In this document: positions 46,703 to 56,562 of the stretch, piece by piece
Numbering within the stretch: the stretch's first letter is position 1
Layout of the letters: each line of letters starts with the position of its first letter
Source of the DNA: Phycisphaerae bacterium
GTDB lineage: Bacteria; Planctomycetota; Phycisphaerae; UBA1845; Fen-1342
DNA length: 64,000 nt
Assembly: GCA_030428945.1 (NCBI GenBank)
Contig: JAUIEC010000019.1
Location: 33,298 to 97,297, forward strand
Direction of reading: 5' to 3'
Notes under the pieces: model-generated
Databases searched by the model: none
What the model saw: only the letters and a program-made list of their open reading frames with translations
Told to the model about the DNA's origin: nothing
Position numbers and translations under genes: made by a program

Positions 46703-48966
46703 GCCGCCCGCCTCCCCGCGCCGCGGAGGCGCCCCCAGCCCGACGCCAGCGTCTCGGACAGGGTCGCCCGACCGTGACGACCGAACCACCACGCCAGCGT
46801 CTGCTCGGCCAGCAGGGTCAGGAACAGCAGCACCAGCACGCTTGGCCACAACTCGCGACGGCTCTCCTCGACGCCGCCGGCGAGCGAGTCCTCAGCCCGC
46901 AGGTAGGCATGCTCGATGCCGCCCAGTTGCCGCCCGAGTTCCTCCGCGGTGGCGGCGGCAAGGTCCGTCTCGGCCGGCGGCAGGTTGACGGCCAGTTGCC
47001 GCGTCTCGACGCCCGCGCTGCGCGACTCGAGTTCGAGCGTATAGAGCCCGAGTTGACGGGCGGCCGGGCCGACCAGGCGGGCGGGCGCGTCCGTCCCGGC
47101 GTCAGACTCGACCACCCGGCCGGCCACCGCGGGCTGCTCCGGGTAGCTCGGCGTGCGGAAGGTCCCGCGCAGTTCGTAGCGGGCCGGCGACAGCGTGACT
47201 TCCAGCGGCGGCCCCGACACGTACGCGGGGGCGAGCGGTCCCTGCGGGGCGACGGCATGCACCAGTTCGAGCATCGTGACGACGTAGCTGCCGTCGACGG
47301 CCCGCGGCCAGTCGTTCCATTCAAGATCCAGCGGGGTGGTGAACAGCACGACCTGGCCGGCGCCGACCTCGTGCCGCAGGATCGCCGGGGCCCGGGACGC
47401 GTCGGTGAAGCGGGCCAGCACCTGCGCTGCGCCGGTCTCGTCAGACTGCACCTCGACGAAGCGCTGCACGCGCACGCCGCGCCCGGTCGTCTCGACATCG
47501 GGCAGCATCGCGGTGATCGGATCCTCGCCGACCCGCACCAGTCCGAAGCGGGCGTCGCGCTCGGCCCGCACGACGCGCCCGGTGATGCGGCCCGGCAGCA
47601 GGCCGGCCTCGCCACCGAGCAGTCGATTCCAGTCCGCCCCGTCCCCGACCTGGTCGCCGAGAACCAGCACCAGTCCGCCGCCGCCGTAGACGTACCGCCG
47701 CAACGCCGCCGCGATGGTCGGGTCGACCGCCGCGTTGCAGTACAGGATCGCGTCGAACCGCTGCAGCGGTGTGGCCGCCAGTTCGCCCGGGGCCAGCACC
47801 TCGACCTGCATGCCGGAGTTGGCGGCCCCCGGTGGCGCCAGGGCGCTGCGCAGGAAATGGGTCTCGTCCTCGACCGGTCGCGTGGCCGGTTCGCCGTTGA
47901 CCAGGGCGACCCGCAGGGCCGGCTTGACGTCCGCGACCAGCATAAAGACGTCGTCGACGGGCAGGCCGTCGCGTCCGTCGATGCCGACCTGCAGCGTTGC
48001 CGGACCGGGCTCGGGGATGGTGACCTCGAAGGAAACCACCCGCGTCTCGCCGGGCTCGATCCGCTCGACCGGCACCGGCGTCAGGGCCGCTTCGTTCAAC
48101 GTGCGCGTCAGCAGGCGGCCTTCGATCGGGCGGGCGGTGCGGTTGGCGACCTCGGCCCGGTAGACGGCCGGGAAGCCCGCCAGGGCCTGCGGGCGATCGG
48201 GTCGCACCGACGTGACGGCGACGTTGGCCCGCAGCGGATCGGCCACGGCCATCAGCGTGACCCGCAGGCGGTCGGGGTCCAGCGCGGTCAGCGCGGCCAG
48301 CGGACTGCCGTCCGGCGGGGTCCAGTCGCTCCGCTGGAAGTCGCTCAGCAGGTAGACCTCGGCCCGACGCCCGCCCTCGCCGCTGATTCGCCCGGCCAGG
48401 CGTCCAAGGGCCCGCTGCGGGTCGGCCGGGACCAGCACGGGTTCGAGTCCGCGAACGGCGGCGCGGACCTCTTCGAGGCGGGTGCTGGAGAAGGCCGGCA
48501 CGCTGAGGACCGGCTCCTCGGCGGAGGTCCGCAGGATGGTCAGCCCGTCGCCGGCGGCGCCTTCCGCGAGCCAGCCGACGAGTCGCTCGGCCGCGGCCCG
48601 CAGGGCGGCGAAGTCGGTACCGGCGCCATCCTGATGGGTCAGGCTGGCGGAGTCGTCGATCACGACGATTCGCTCGGCGGCCGCTTCTTCGCCCAGCAGG
48701 GTGGCGATCAGCCCGGGCTGCACGAACGGCCGGGCGACCAGCAGGGCCAGCAGCGCGACCGCCAGGCACCGCAGGGCCAGCAGCAGCCACTGTTCGAAGC
48801 GCGTCCGGCGGCGGTTCTCGCGTTCGGCCTGCAGCAGGAAGTAGGTCGCGGCCCAGTCCATCCGGCGGAACTGCCGGCGTGACAACAGGTGAATCACGAT
48901 CGGCAGCGCGACCAGGGCCAGTCCGCTGAGCAGGGCAGGATGCACGAATCCCGAAGCCAGCAGCAT
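46699..48966 (-). CDS. BatA-like membrane protein with vWA domain
   Basis: A 755-residue membrane protein. The N-terminal BatA signature ALPIVIHLLSRRQFRR with RWxxTYFLLQAERENRRRTRFEQW (about 20-60) includes a first helix, followed by LLLALRCLAVALLALLVARP. A von Willebrand A domain follows with MIDAS DDSAS (104-108). A long beta-rich part and a GATase-like region (YGGGGLVLVLGDQVG) lead to a C-terminal helix (WPSVLVLLFLTLLAEQTLAWW). It is a typical partner of MoxR and DUF58 in the cell envelope. It is 4 bp downstream of the DUF58 gene and overlaps the next gene by 4 nt. Confidence 0.88.
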   Translation of the reverse strand: MLLASGFVHPALLSGLALVALPIVIHLLSRRQFRRMDWAATYFLLQAERENRRRTRFEQWLLLALRCLAVALLALLVARPFVQPGLIATLLGEEAAAERIVVIDDSASLTHQDGAGTDFAALRAAAERLVGWLAEGAAGDGLTILRTSAEEPVLSVPAFSSTRLEEVRAAVRGLEPVLVPADPQRALGRLAGRISGEGGRRAEVYLLSDFQRSDWTPPDGSPLAALTALDPDRLRVTLMAVADPLRANVAVTSVRPDRPQALAGFPAVYRAEVANRTARPIEGRLLTRTLNEAALTPVPVERIEPGETRVVSFEVTIPEPGPATLQVGIDGRDGLPVDDVFMLVADVKPALRVALVNGEPATRPVEDETHFLRSALAPPGAANSGMQVEVLAPGELAATPLQRFDAILYCNAAVDPTIAAALRRYVYGGGGLVLVLGDQVGDGADWNRLLGGEAGLLPGRITGRVVRAERDARFGLVRVGEDPITAMLPDVETTGRGVRVQRFVEVQSDETGAAQVLARFTDASRAPAILRHEVGAGQVVLFTTPLDLEWNDWPRAVDGSYVVTMLELVHAVAPQGPLAPAYVSGPPLEVTLSPARYELRGTFRTPSYPEQPAVAGRVVESDAGTDAPARLVGPAARQLGLYTLELESRSAGVETRQLAVNLPPAETDLAAATAEELGRQLGGIEHAYLRAEDSLAGGVEESRRELWPSVLVLLFLTLLAEQTLAWWFGRHGRATLSETLASGWGRLRGAGRRAA

Positions 48967-48970
48967 CCGT

Positions 48971-49879
48971 TCAGGCCCTCCGACCGGCCAGGCCGGCCCG
49001 ACTGGCGAGGTACCCGGTCAGCACGCCCTCGAGCGGATCGCGGGTGTTGACCGGCACGTAGTCGGCCCGATACTTCAGGCAGGTCGCGCGAACCCGCGAG
49101 ACGAAATCGTGAACCGCCTTCAGGTAGCTCTCCTGAAGCCCCTGCGGATCGACCAGCAGTTCGACGTCGTCCTCCATGCCCTCGAACTGCACGTTGCCGA
49201 CGAACGGCAGGTGCCACTCGGCCTCGTCGAGCACGTGGAAGACGATCAGTTCGTGCCCGGCGTGACAGATGTGATCGATGCCCGAACAGACCGCGTCGAC
49301 ATCCGTCAACAGGTCCGAGATCAGCACGACCATCGATCGCTTCCGCAACTCCTCGGCCAGGCGGTGGAACAGGATCTTGACGTCGGTCGCCTCGGCCGGT
49401 TCGGCCGCGACCAGCAGGTCGAGCAGCGTCCCGAGGTGCCGCTTGCCGGTGGCCGACGGCAGCCGGGTGCGGACCTGGCTGTCGAAGGTGATCAGCCCGG
49501 CCGCGTCCTGGTTGGTGACCAGAAGGTACGCGAGGCAGGCCGCCAGCCGGCTGGCGTATTCGTACTTGGTCTGTCGCGTCTGCTCGCTGCGGTAGGCCAT
49601 CGACCGACTGGTATCGACCAGCAGGTTGCAGCGCAGGTTGGTCTCTTCCTCGTACTCGCGGATATACAGCCGGTCCTGCCGGCCGAACGCCCGCCAGTCG
49701 ATGTGCCGGATGTCATCGCCCGGCACGTACTGGCGATGCTCGGCGAACTCGACACTGAAGCCGTGGTACGCGCTGCGATGGCTGCCGGAGATGAACCCGG
49801 CCGCGATTCCGCGGGCCCGCAGGCTCAGTCCGCGCAGGCGGGCGATGACATCAGGATCCAGCAACACGTTCGACGACAT
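48971..49879 (-). CDS. DUF58 domain protein
   Basis: A 302-residue protein with the DUF58 hallmark YVPGDDIRHIDWRAFGR (51-67) and a vWA-like MIDAS DTSRSM (89-94). DUF58 proteins are conserved partners of MoxR ATPases, with proposed adaptor or metal-dependent roles. ATG 49879 (MSSNV) is supported by GAGG six bases upstream; an ATG at 49891 would add four residues. It overlaps the moxR end by about 29 nt, so the two are translationally coupled. Confidence 0.92.
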   Translation of the reverse strand: MSSNVLLDPDVIARLRGLSLRARGIAAGFISGSHRSAYHGFSVEFAEHRQYVPGDDIRHIDWRAFGRQDRLYIREYEEETNLRCNLLVDTSRSMAYRSEQTRQTKYEYASRLAACLAYLLVTNQDAAGLITFDSQVRTRLPSATGKRHLGTLLDLLVAAEPAEATDVKILFHRLAEELRKRSMVVLISDLLTDVDAVCSGIDHICHAGHELIVFHVLDEAEWHLPFVGNVQFEGMEDDVELLVDPQGLQESYLKAVHDFVSRVRATCLKYRADYVPVNTRDPLEGVLTGYLASRAGLAGRRA

Positions 49880-50993
49880 GCTGGTCCTCATCTCCGCGGC
49901 GCGGATCGGCTTCGAGAATGTGTTCGATCAGGCGGTCCGCGTCGTATCCTTCCGCTTCGGCCGCGTAGTTGGTCATGATCCGGTGTCGCAGGACGGGCTG
50001 GGCGAGGGCCCGGATGTCCTCGGTCGCGACGTGCTTGCGGCCCTTCAGCACCGCCCGGGCCTTGCCGCCCAGCAGCAGGAACTGCACCGCCCGGGGCCCG
50101 GCTCCGAACGTTACCAGCCGATTCACCAGCGGCAGCGAACTGGAGGCATCGGCCTTCAGTTCCGGCACCGATTCGCCCGGCGACCCGTCGACCCGGGCCG
50201 TCGGGGGACGGGTGCGATGTCCGCCGTAGGGGCGCGTCAGGCGGACGAGTTCCAGGGCGTAGTGCACGACGCTCGGGGCGGCCGGGATCCGCCGGACGAC
50301 GTCCTGGATCTGGAGGATCTCCTCGCGTCCGAGCACTTCCTGGATTTCGGGCACGTCGCCGCCGGTGGTTCGCTCGGCGATGCTGTATTCCTCGTCGTAG
50401 CTGGGATAGTCGACGAAGACCTTGAACATGAAGCGGTCCTGCTGCGCCTCGGGCAGCGGGTAGGTCCCTTCCTGTTCGACCGGGTTCTGGGTGGCCAGCA
50501 CGAAGAACGGCGGTTCGATCTTGTGCTGCACGCCGCCGACGGTCACGTGCCGTTCCTGCATCGCTTCGAGCAGGGCGGCCTGGGTCTTCGGCGGGGTGCG
50601 GTTGATCTCGTCGGCCAGCAGCACGTTGGCGAAGACCGGGCCGGGCAGGAAGCGGAACGACCGGCTGCCGGTCCGGCGATCCTCCTGGATCACCTCGGTC
50701 CCGGTGATGTCGGCCGGCATCAGGTCGGGCATGAACTGGATCCGGCGGAAGTCGAGCCCGAGGCATTTGGCGGCGCTGCTGATCATCAGCGTCTTCGCCA
50801 GTCCGGGGACACCTTCGAGGATCACGTGCCCACGGGCGAAGAGGGAGATCAGCAGCAGTTCGATCACCTCCTCCTGGCCGACGATGACCTTCTCGATCTC
50901 GGCCCGGATGCGGGTGTAGGCCGCATGCAGTTTCTCGACGGCTTCCAGGTCCGAACTGAACGGCGTACCCGCTCCGTCTGCTTCCGCGCTCAC
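49851..50993 (-). CDS. MoxR-family AAA+ ATPase
   Basis: A 380-residue AAA+ ATPase. Walker A GVPGLAKT is at residues 61-68, Walker B VLLADEIN at 124-131, and sensor motifs LATQNPVEQEGTYPLPEAQQDRF at about 168-190. MoxR proteins act as chaperones that fit metal cofactors or assemble multi-subunit complexes, with vWA partners. Compared with usual MoxR it has an insertion after RPYGGH (about residues 258-285). It is directly upstream of DUF58 and BatA genes, the standard order. Confidence 0.94.
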   Translation of the reverse strand: MSAEADGAGTPFSSDLEAVEKLHAAYTRIRAEIEKVIVGQEEVIELLLISLFARGHVILEGVPGLAKTLMISSAAKCLGLDFRRIQFMPDLMPADITGTEVIQEDRRTGSRSFRFLPGPVFANVLLADEINRTPPKTQAALLEAMQERHVTVGGVQHKIEPPFFVLATQNPVEQEGTYPLPEAQQDRFMFKVFVDYPSYDEEYSIAERTTGGDVPEIQEVLGREEILQIQDVVRRIPAAPSVVHYALELVRLTRPYGGHRTRPPTARVDGSPGESVPELKADASSSLPLVNRLVTFGAGPRAVQFLLLGGKARAVLKGRKHVATEDIRALAQPVLRHRIMTNYAAEAEGYDADRLIEHILEADPRRGDEDQHVVERVAGS

Positions 50994-51048
50994 CAGGGCG
51001 CCCTCCTTGTCGAGCCACCGGACCGCGTCGGACGCGGCCGGTCGGGGT

Positions 51049-52122
51049 TCAGCGTTGCATGATCGGCAGATTCTTCTGCGGCATCTGCAGGATCAGCAGT
51101 GCGATCGCCGTCCCGTACGTCGGGCCGACGTGATCGCCGTTCCAGGAACCGTCGCCGCGATTCTGCGCGTCGAGCAGGACCTGCTTGATGTTGTCATAGT
51201 ACTCGGTCCAGGCCTCGTCGCCCCCGAGGTACATCACCTGCGCCATGTAAAGGTGGGCGTAGTAGTAGTGCCCGAAGTAACGGTGGTGCCGGGCCCGCCG
51301 CGGAGCAAGCTCACGCTCGACATACTCCAGCGCCCGCCGCGCCAGCGGATGCTCATACTGCCCGGCGTTGTAGTAGCAGGCCACCGCCGCGGCCGTGATC
51401 GCCGGGCGACTCGGGCCGCTGTCGCTGACCTGGTAACGGATGCCGCCGTCCTCGTTGGTCGAGTCCGCCAGGTACTGCATCGCCCGGTCGATCACCCGCT
51501 TCGGAACCGCGATCCCCGCGTTGCGGCACGCCCGCAGGCCCTGCACCTGCGTCACCGTCACCGAGCCCTCGTCACCGCCCGAGTCCGGCTGGTACAGCCA
51601 GCCCCCGGCCGCGCTCTGGCTGCGGGCGGTCAGTTCGACCCCGCGCTGCAGAACCAGGCGGATCTCCGCCTGCCGCCGCGGATCCTCTTCCATGCCGTAG
51701 CACTGCGCCAGGAACAGCAGCGCGAAGCCGTGCCCGTGCATGCAGTGACTCTCCTCCTCGAGTTGCGCGATCAGCCCGTCCCGCCGGGCACTGTTCAGCA
51801 GGTACGTCAGCGCACTGCTGACCTGCCGGGCGTGCGGCCCCTGCGTCGGCGTGCTGCCGCTCGACAGCAGCGCCAGCCCCGCCAGGGCCGTCATCGCCGT
51901 CGGATAACTGCCCGTCGATCCACGCGTCCGCCAACTGCCATCCTGGTTCTGCGTCCCGGCCAGGTAGCGCAGCCCCGACTCGATCGCCCGCTGCGTCGCC
52001 GTGTCGATCTCGGCCGGCCGCCGACCGGGAATCCCGTCGTCCCCCGCCGGAACCGCCGGAACCAGCATCAGCACCGCCAGCAGCACCGGCCGCCAGCGCG
52101 ATCGACGCACCCACGCCCGCAT
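51049..52122 (-). CDS. Exported squalene-cyclase-fold (prenyltransferase-like repeat) protein
   Basis: A 357-residue exported protein (signal about 1-26). It consists of alpha-alpha barrel repeats like those of squalene cyclase and prenyltransferase beta subunits (YLAGTQNQDGSWR, YLADSTNEDGGIRY, NRGDGSWNGDHVGPTYGTAIALLIL) without the DxDD or DCTA catalytic motifs of cyclases. A triterpene role is therefore unlikely. Such repeat proteins are frequent in planctomycetal MoxR and PQQ neighbourhoods. Its start overlaps the PQQ gene stop (TGATG). Confidence 0.82.
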   Translation of the reverse strand: MRAWVRRSRWRPVLLAVLMLVPAVPAGDDGIPGRRPAEIDTATQRAIESGLRYLAGTQNQDGSWRTRGSTGSYPTAMTALAGLALLSSGSTPTQGPHARQVSSALTYLLNSARRDGLIAQLEEESHCMHGHGFALLFLAQCYGMEEDPRRQAEIRLVLQRGVELTARSQSAAGGWLYQPDSGGDEGSVTVTQVQGLRACRNAGIAVPKRVIDRAMQYLADSTNEDGGIRYQVSDSGPSRPAITAAAVACYYNAGQYEHPLARRALEYVERELAPRRARHHRYFGHYYYAHLYMAQVMYLGGDEAWTEYYDNIKQVLLDAQNRGDGSWNGDHVGPTYGTAIALLILQMPQKNLPIMQR

Positions 52123-55100
52123 CAGGGAGCCTCCTGGTCTGGACTGCCATACGCCAGCACGTTGCCGTCCACCTGCACGAGCAGCCGACCGCCGGCCACC
52201 AGCACCTGCAGGTCGCAGACCGCGTCCACGTTCTGCTCGTAATCCCCCAGCATGCTCTGCTGGCCGACCAGCTTGCCGTCCGACCGCGACAACAGCACCA
52301 GTTGCGGCCAGACCTGCTCGCCGTCCGCACCCTCCGGCAGGATCGCCAGCGGGATCAGGTCCGGGTGCCCGCACAACTGCGTCACGTTGATCGCCGCGTG
52401 CGTCTCGAAGTGCTCCCGCCAGACCGCCCGCCCGTCGTGCAGCGAAAAGGCCGCGACCTCGACCGGGTCCGGCCGATGCGCGGCCTCGTCGGGCCCGGCG
52501 ACCCAGCCGGCCACCAGCAGCCGGTCACCCGCCACCGCCGCCGCCTGGACACGCTGGTACGGCGTCAGCGGACGCGGCAGCGCCGGCTCACCGCTGTGGA
52601 CCGACAGCACGTCCCACCGGCCGCTGCCGATTTCACCCAGCAGCACCCACGGACGACCGTCCACCGGACGCAACTGGAACGCTCCGCTGGTCGGACGGGC
52701 CCAGCGCAGTTCGTAGTCCTCGCCGTTCCAGCCGAACGCGGCCACGCTGCGTGGGCTCAGCACCAGCAACCGCTCGGCGACCACCTCGAGCCAGCCGGCC
52801 GACTCGGGCAACGGCAGCGGCCGCAGGTCGCCGCCATCGCGAAGGCGGCACGACCAGACCCGCATGTCATCGGTCCGCAGCAGCAGGCGCGGTCCGATCC
52901 GCACCATCTGCTGAATGTCGAACTTGCCGAAGTCGCGCTGCCAGGCGACCTGCCCGGTCGCCCAGTCCAGCCGCACGATCCGCCCGTCACGCTCGCGCAG
53001 GCAGACGCCCTCCGGATCAACCGTCGTGGTCCGGGCGAAGCCGTCCGGGACGGTGTCCCACCCGGTCATCCGCCGCTGCCAGAGGCGCTTGCCGCCAGCC
53101 CGCTCCGGTCCGAGCCCGAGCGCCACGAGCCCATGCTGGACCGGCACCACCGCCAGGCTGCGGGTTCGTCGCAGCGGCCAGTACGCCCGCCGCTTGTCGC
53201 CCCAGCCCGGGCGCTCCGCAAGCTGGTTCTCCTCGCGCTGCGGCGGCGCGGCGGTCGACGCGACGAGCGCATCGTGGGTCTTGCGATGCGGATAGCTCTC
53301 GTAACGGGCCACGTTGATCAACTGGATCTCGAACTGCGCGAAGTTCCGCACCGGCAGCCAGCGCCACCAGGCCTGCCCGAGCCCCTGCCCGTCCAGCAGC
53401 AACTCCGTCTCCGGCATCCGCCACAGACGGTACAACGCGGCCCCGAACGGCGCCGGCCCCTCGGTCAGCTTGCCGGCCGACAGCCGGATCGAGCGCAGCC
53501 GCTGCTCGTCGGCCGCGATCGCCCGCCCCGCGGGCCGGACTCGTTCGAGGTCCGCCAGGGCCCGCTCGGCCGCCTCGGCATCCCCCAGCGCGACACAGGT
53601 CTCCCAGCGCCGCACCAGCGTCTCGACCAGTTGATCCGCCGGCAGGTCCGCGGCCTGGAAATCCTCCTCGAGGTAGGCCTGCTTGATCTCCGGCGGCAGC
53701 CCGCTGCGCAGCAGCCTGGCCGCCAGTTCCGCCCGGACCGCACCAGCCGGCAGGGCCTCGATCAGCCGCAACTGCACCTCGGGCGTCAGGCTCGACCGCC
53801 GGGCAAAGGCCCGCACCGCCCCGTCATCCTCCGACATTCGCGGCGCGAGCGCGGCAATCCGCTCGGCGGCCAGCAGCCACGCCGCCACCTGGTAGCTCCC
53901 CGCCGGTTCGCCGGCCGCGTCGACCGCCAGCGGTTCGGTTCGGTCAAGCTGTTCGCAGTAGTGCCGGAACACCCGCGGCCAGTCGCCCAGTTCCTCGAGT
54001 GAACGCCCGATCTGCAGCCCCAGACGGGCCCGTTCCGCCGGCGACTCGGCCAGCGCATCGGCCTGGCGGAGCCAGTCAATCCGCGTGTCGGGTTCGTCAG
54101 TCCGGGCGGCGAGTTCCAGGCAGACATGCAGCAGCAGCGCCCGCCGGCTGCGCTCGTAGGCCGGCACCTCGCAGTGCAGTTCGGTCAGCATGTCGCGGGC
54201 CTCGTCAAGCCGGCCGCGCAGCGCCGCCAGCCAGGCCTGGCCCAGCACGCCGCGGAAAGCCGCCGGACCATCGGAGGCGGCCTCGGCCAACTGACCGGTG
54301 ACGCGCGGGGCCGGGTACTTGATCAGCCGCCGGCTGGTCAGGCAGTAGAGGGCATCGTCGGCCGGCAGCACCGTGAACGATTCGACCCGCGTATCCGCCA
54401 CCCGCATGTCCGGGCCAAGCTGATCGACCAGCACCTTGCCGGTGGCCCCGTCCAGGACGACGACCCCCTGCCGGGTCGGCACGAAGATGCGGTCCCCGCG
54501 GACCACGCTGCGCCCGACGATCTCCAGCGGCACCGATCGCCAGCGGGCCGGGCCGCCGGGATTGGCCAGGTCCAGGCACGCCAGCGCGTTCCCGCCGACC
54601 ACGATGCCGGCCGAGACCGCCCCGACGATGTGCGTGAACTCCTGCCGCGGAATCCGCCACCGCTCGCGACCGCTGAAACGGTCGAGGGCGAAGATGTCGA
54701 GCGAATCGATCGGTGCCAGCACCAGCAGGTCGTCGGCCGGCACCGGACGATCGATGCCCGACTCGCGCGGCTCCACCGGCGGCTTCCACCACAGGCGGCC
54801 GAGATGCTCGGCGACGGTGCTCGGGTAGATCGTCGCCCACTTCCATTCGAGCGTGTCCCGCCCGACCGCGGCGACGACGCCGTTGCCGGTCGTCAGGTAG
54901 ATGGTGGTCTCGTCGGCGACCGTCTGGAAGCGGCCGCCCTCGCGGGTGAAGTGGATCGGCGGTCCGACCACGGGCACCTCGCGGCGCAGTTCCCCGGTGG
55001 CCGCGTCGAGTTCGAGCAGGTTGACGCGATTGCCGCGCCGGGCGGGAACGACCAGTCGCTGGCCGAACAGCAGCGGCCGATCCTGGAACTCGAGTCCGGC

Positions 55101-56348
55101 AAGCGGCTTGGACTCGGTCTCGCCGGTTCGCCAGACCACCCGCCCGTTGGTCAGGTCGCGGGCGACGAGTTCGTTCGGGAAGACCAGCGCGTCGGTCGTC
55201 ATGAACGAACGCGTCCGGAGAACATCGTCGGAGGCCGTCAGGGTCAGGGCTTCGATCGTGTAGGCCCGCTCGGCATCCGCGGCCAGCAGGTGACGAAACT
55301 GGTTCCCGAGCAGCAGGCGTGTTTCCGGGCTGATTTCCAGGGCGCTTGCCCGCGGGGCCCGCGGGTCGCGGAACGGGTTGGCGATGTTCTGCTGCGGGCC
55401 GGCGTTGTCGAAGAACGAACCCTCGGGCGGAATGTCCGGCACGTCCCAGATCGGCGTCAGCGTCAGCGCGTCCAGCGCCCGCAGGCGCCCCTCGAAGCGC
55501 AGCAGCAGAAGATCGCCGACCGGCAGGGGCGTGACCAGGGGCAGCCGCTGCAGCGCCTCGATCGCGTTGAACACCTCGAGGTCTTCGTACGGCGCCAGCA
55601 GGCCCCGCGGCCGATCGAGCTGAACCCGCCAGACCGCGCGGTCTTCGAGCAGGTATTCGGCCTCGACGCCGGCGGTCTGCTGCTGCCCGTCGATCCAGGC
55701 CGCGATCGCCCGGGTGGTGTCACTGTCGGGTTCGGCTTCGGCCACGCGGGCGGTCAGGGCGCGGGCGGCCTGCCAGGCGCCGGCCTTGCCGAGCGCGACC
55801 CCGAGTTGCAGGTCGTGCCTGGCGCCGTCGGCCACGCCGGCCCAGCGCATCTCGCGGAGCACCTCGATCGCTTCGCCGAATCGGCCGCGATCGAGCAGGC
55901 GGGCGACCAGTTCGCTGCCGACCCGCGGCCAGTGTGCGCTGACGCGGTGGCGATGGAACAGGTCGCGAAGCACGTCGAGGTCGCCGGTTCGGGCGGCGTC
56001 GGTCAGGCGGGCCTGCACTTCGCCGTCGAACAACTGGCGGTACTGGGCCACGCCCTGTTCGGAGAGTTGTCCGTACAGCAGGAAGGCGTGTCGCCAGACA
56101 GGATAGAAGGTGCGGCTGGCCGGGGCGGCGACCAGGTTGCTGGGCAGGTCCATGATCCGGCCGATCAGTTCGATCGCGAGGCGGTGATCGCCGACCTGCA
56201 GGGCCTGCTCGACCTGGCTGGAGAGGACCAGGGCCTCGTTGCTCTGCGGGAGCGTGGCGAGAGTTGCCTGCCCGCGTCCGGCGGCGTCTTGGGCGACCGC
56301 GGCGGCAAGCATTCCCATCGACAGCAGCACTGCAAGCCGCGCGCGCAA
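52122..56348 (-). CDS. Very large exported PQQ-like beta-propeller protein
   Basis: A 1408-residue exported protein and the first gene of the thirteen-gene run. TTG 56348 is favoured: it gives a signal peptide (RARLAVLLSMGMLAAAVAQ) and GGGGAGG lies upstream. N-terminal TPR-like helices (about 35-200) precede one PQQ/WD-type propeller (about 220-690), a helical middle region (about 700-990, TPR-like) and a second propeller (about 1020-1400, with WATGQVAWQRDF and the GRAVWREHF blade pattern). PQQ-binding catalytic residues are not obvious, so a structural or sensor role is more likely than dehydrogenase activity. It lacks clear homology beyond the propellers. Confidence 0.82.
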   Translation of the reverse strand: MRARLAVLLSMGMLAAAVAQDAAGRGQATLATLPQSNEALVLSSQVEQALQVGDHRLAIELIGRIMDLPSNLVAAPASRTFYPVWRHAFLLYGQLSEQGVAQYRQLFDGEVQARLTDAARTGDLDVLRDLFHRHRVSAHWPRVGSELVARLLDRGRFGEAIEVLREMRWAGVADGARHDLQLGVALGKAGAWQAARALTARVAEAEPDSDTTRAIAAWIDGQQQTAGVEAEYLLEDRAVWRVQLDRPRGLLAPYEDLEVFNAIEALQRLPLVTPLPVGDLLLLRFEGRLRALDALTLTPIWDVPDIPPEGSFFDNAGPQQNIANPFRDPRAPRASALEISPETRLLLGNQFRHLLAADAERAYTIEALTLTASDDVLRTRSFMTTDALVFPNELVARDLTNGRVVWRTGETESKPLAGLEFQDRPLLFGQRLVVPARRGNRVNLLELDAATGELRREVPVVGPPIHFTREGGRFQTVADETTIYLTTGNGVVAAVGRDTLEWKWATIYPSTVAEHLGRLWWKPPVEPRESGIDRPVPADDLLVLAPIDSLDIFALDRFSGRERWRIPRQEFTHIVGAVSAGIVVGGNALACLDLANPGGPARWRSVPLEIVGRSVVRGDRIFVPTRQGVVVLDGATGKVLVDQLGPDMRVADTRVESFTVLPADDALYCLTSRRLIKYPAPRVTGQLAEAASDGPAAFRGVLGQAWLAALRGRLDEARDMLTELHCEVPAYERSRRALLLHVCLELAARTDEPDTRIDWLRQADALAESPAERARLGLQIGRSLEELGDWPRVFRHYCEQLDRTEPLAVDAAGEPAGSYQVAAWLLAAERIAALAPRMSEDDGAVRAFARRSSLTPEVQLRLIEALPAGAVRAELAARLLRSGLPPEIKQAYLEEDFQAADLPADQLVETLVRRWETCVALGDAEAAERALADLERVRPAGRAIAADEQRLRSIRLSAGKLTEGPAPFGAALYRLWRMPETELLLDGQGLGQAWWRWLPVRNFAQFEIQLINVARYESYPHRKTHDALVASTAAPPQREENQLAERPGWGDKRRAYWPLRRTRSLAVVPVQHGLVALGLGPERAGGKRLWQRRMTGWDTVPDGFARTTTVDPEGVCLRERDGRIVRLDWATGQVAWQRDFGKFDIQQMVRIGPRLLLRTDDMRVWSCRLRDGGDLRPLPLPESAGWLEVVAERLLVLSPRSVAAFGWNGEDYELRWARPTSGAFQLRPVDGRPWVLLGEIGSGRWDVLSVHSGEPALPRPLTPYQRVQAAAVAGDRLLVAGWVAGPDEAAHRPDPVEVAAFSLHDGRAVWREHFETHAAINVTQLCGHPDLIPLAILPEGADGEQVWPQLVLLSRSDGKLVGQQSMLGDYEQNVDAVCDLQVLVAGGRLLVQVDGNVLAYGSPDQEAP

Positions 56349-56503
56349 GATCAGCTCAGCCTCCCCGGTCCTTGGGCCCTTGTCAGGATTACAGCAGGCC
56401 CGGGCCGATCTGGCCACTGCAAAACCGAAATCGGCGCTCGCCCGGCGGCGGACGAGCGGCCCCGAGGGCCTCCCGCCGGGAGCGACCGGCCGCGGAAAGC
56501 GAA

Positions 56504-56537
56504 CGGGCCGCCCCACGTTATACGCGGGAGCGGCCCG
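56504..56537 (-). terminator. Possible terminator after the small-protein array
   Basis: On the minus strand a CGGGCCGC / GCGGCCCG stem with a central mismatch, followed by TTCGCTTTCC. It lies about 25 bp downstream of the last small gene and upstream of the PQQ gene. If it works, the array and the thirteen-gene run are separate units; the T-tract is weak. Confidence 0.45.
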
Positions 56538-56562
56538 ATGGATTCGTTCGTGTCTGTTCCGG

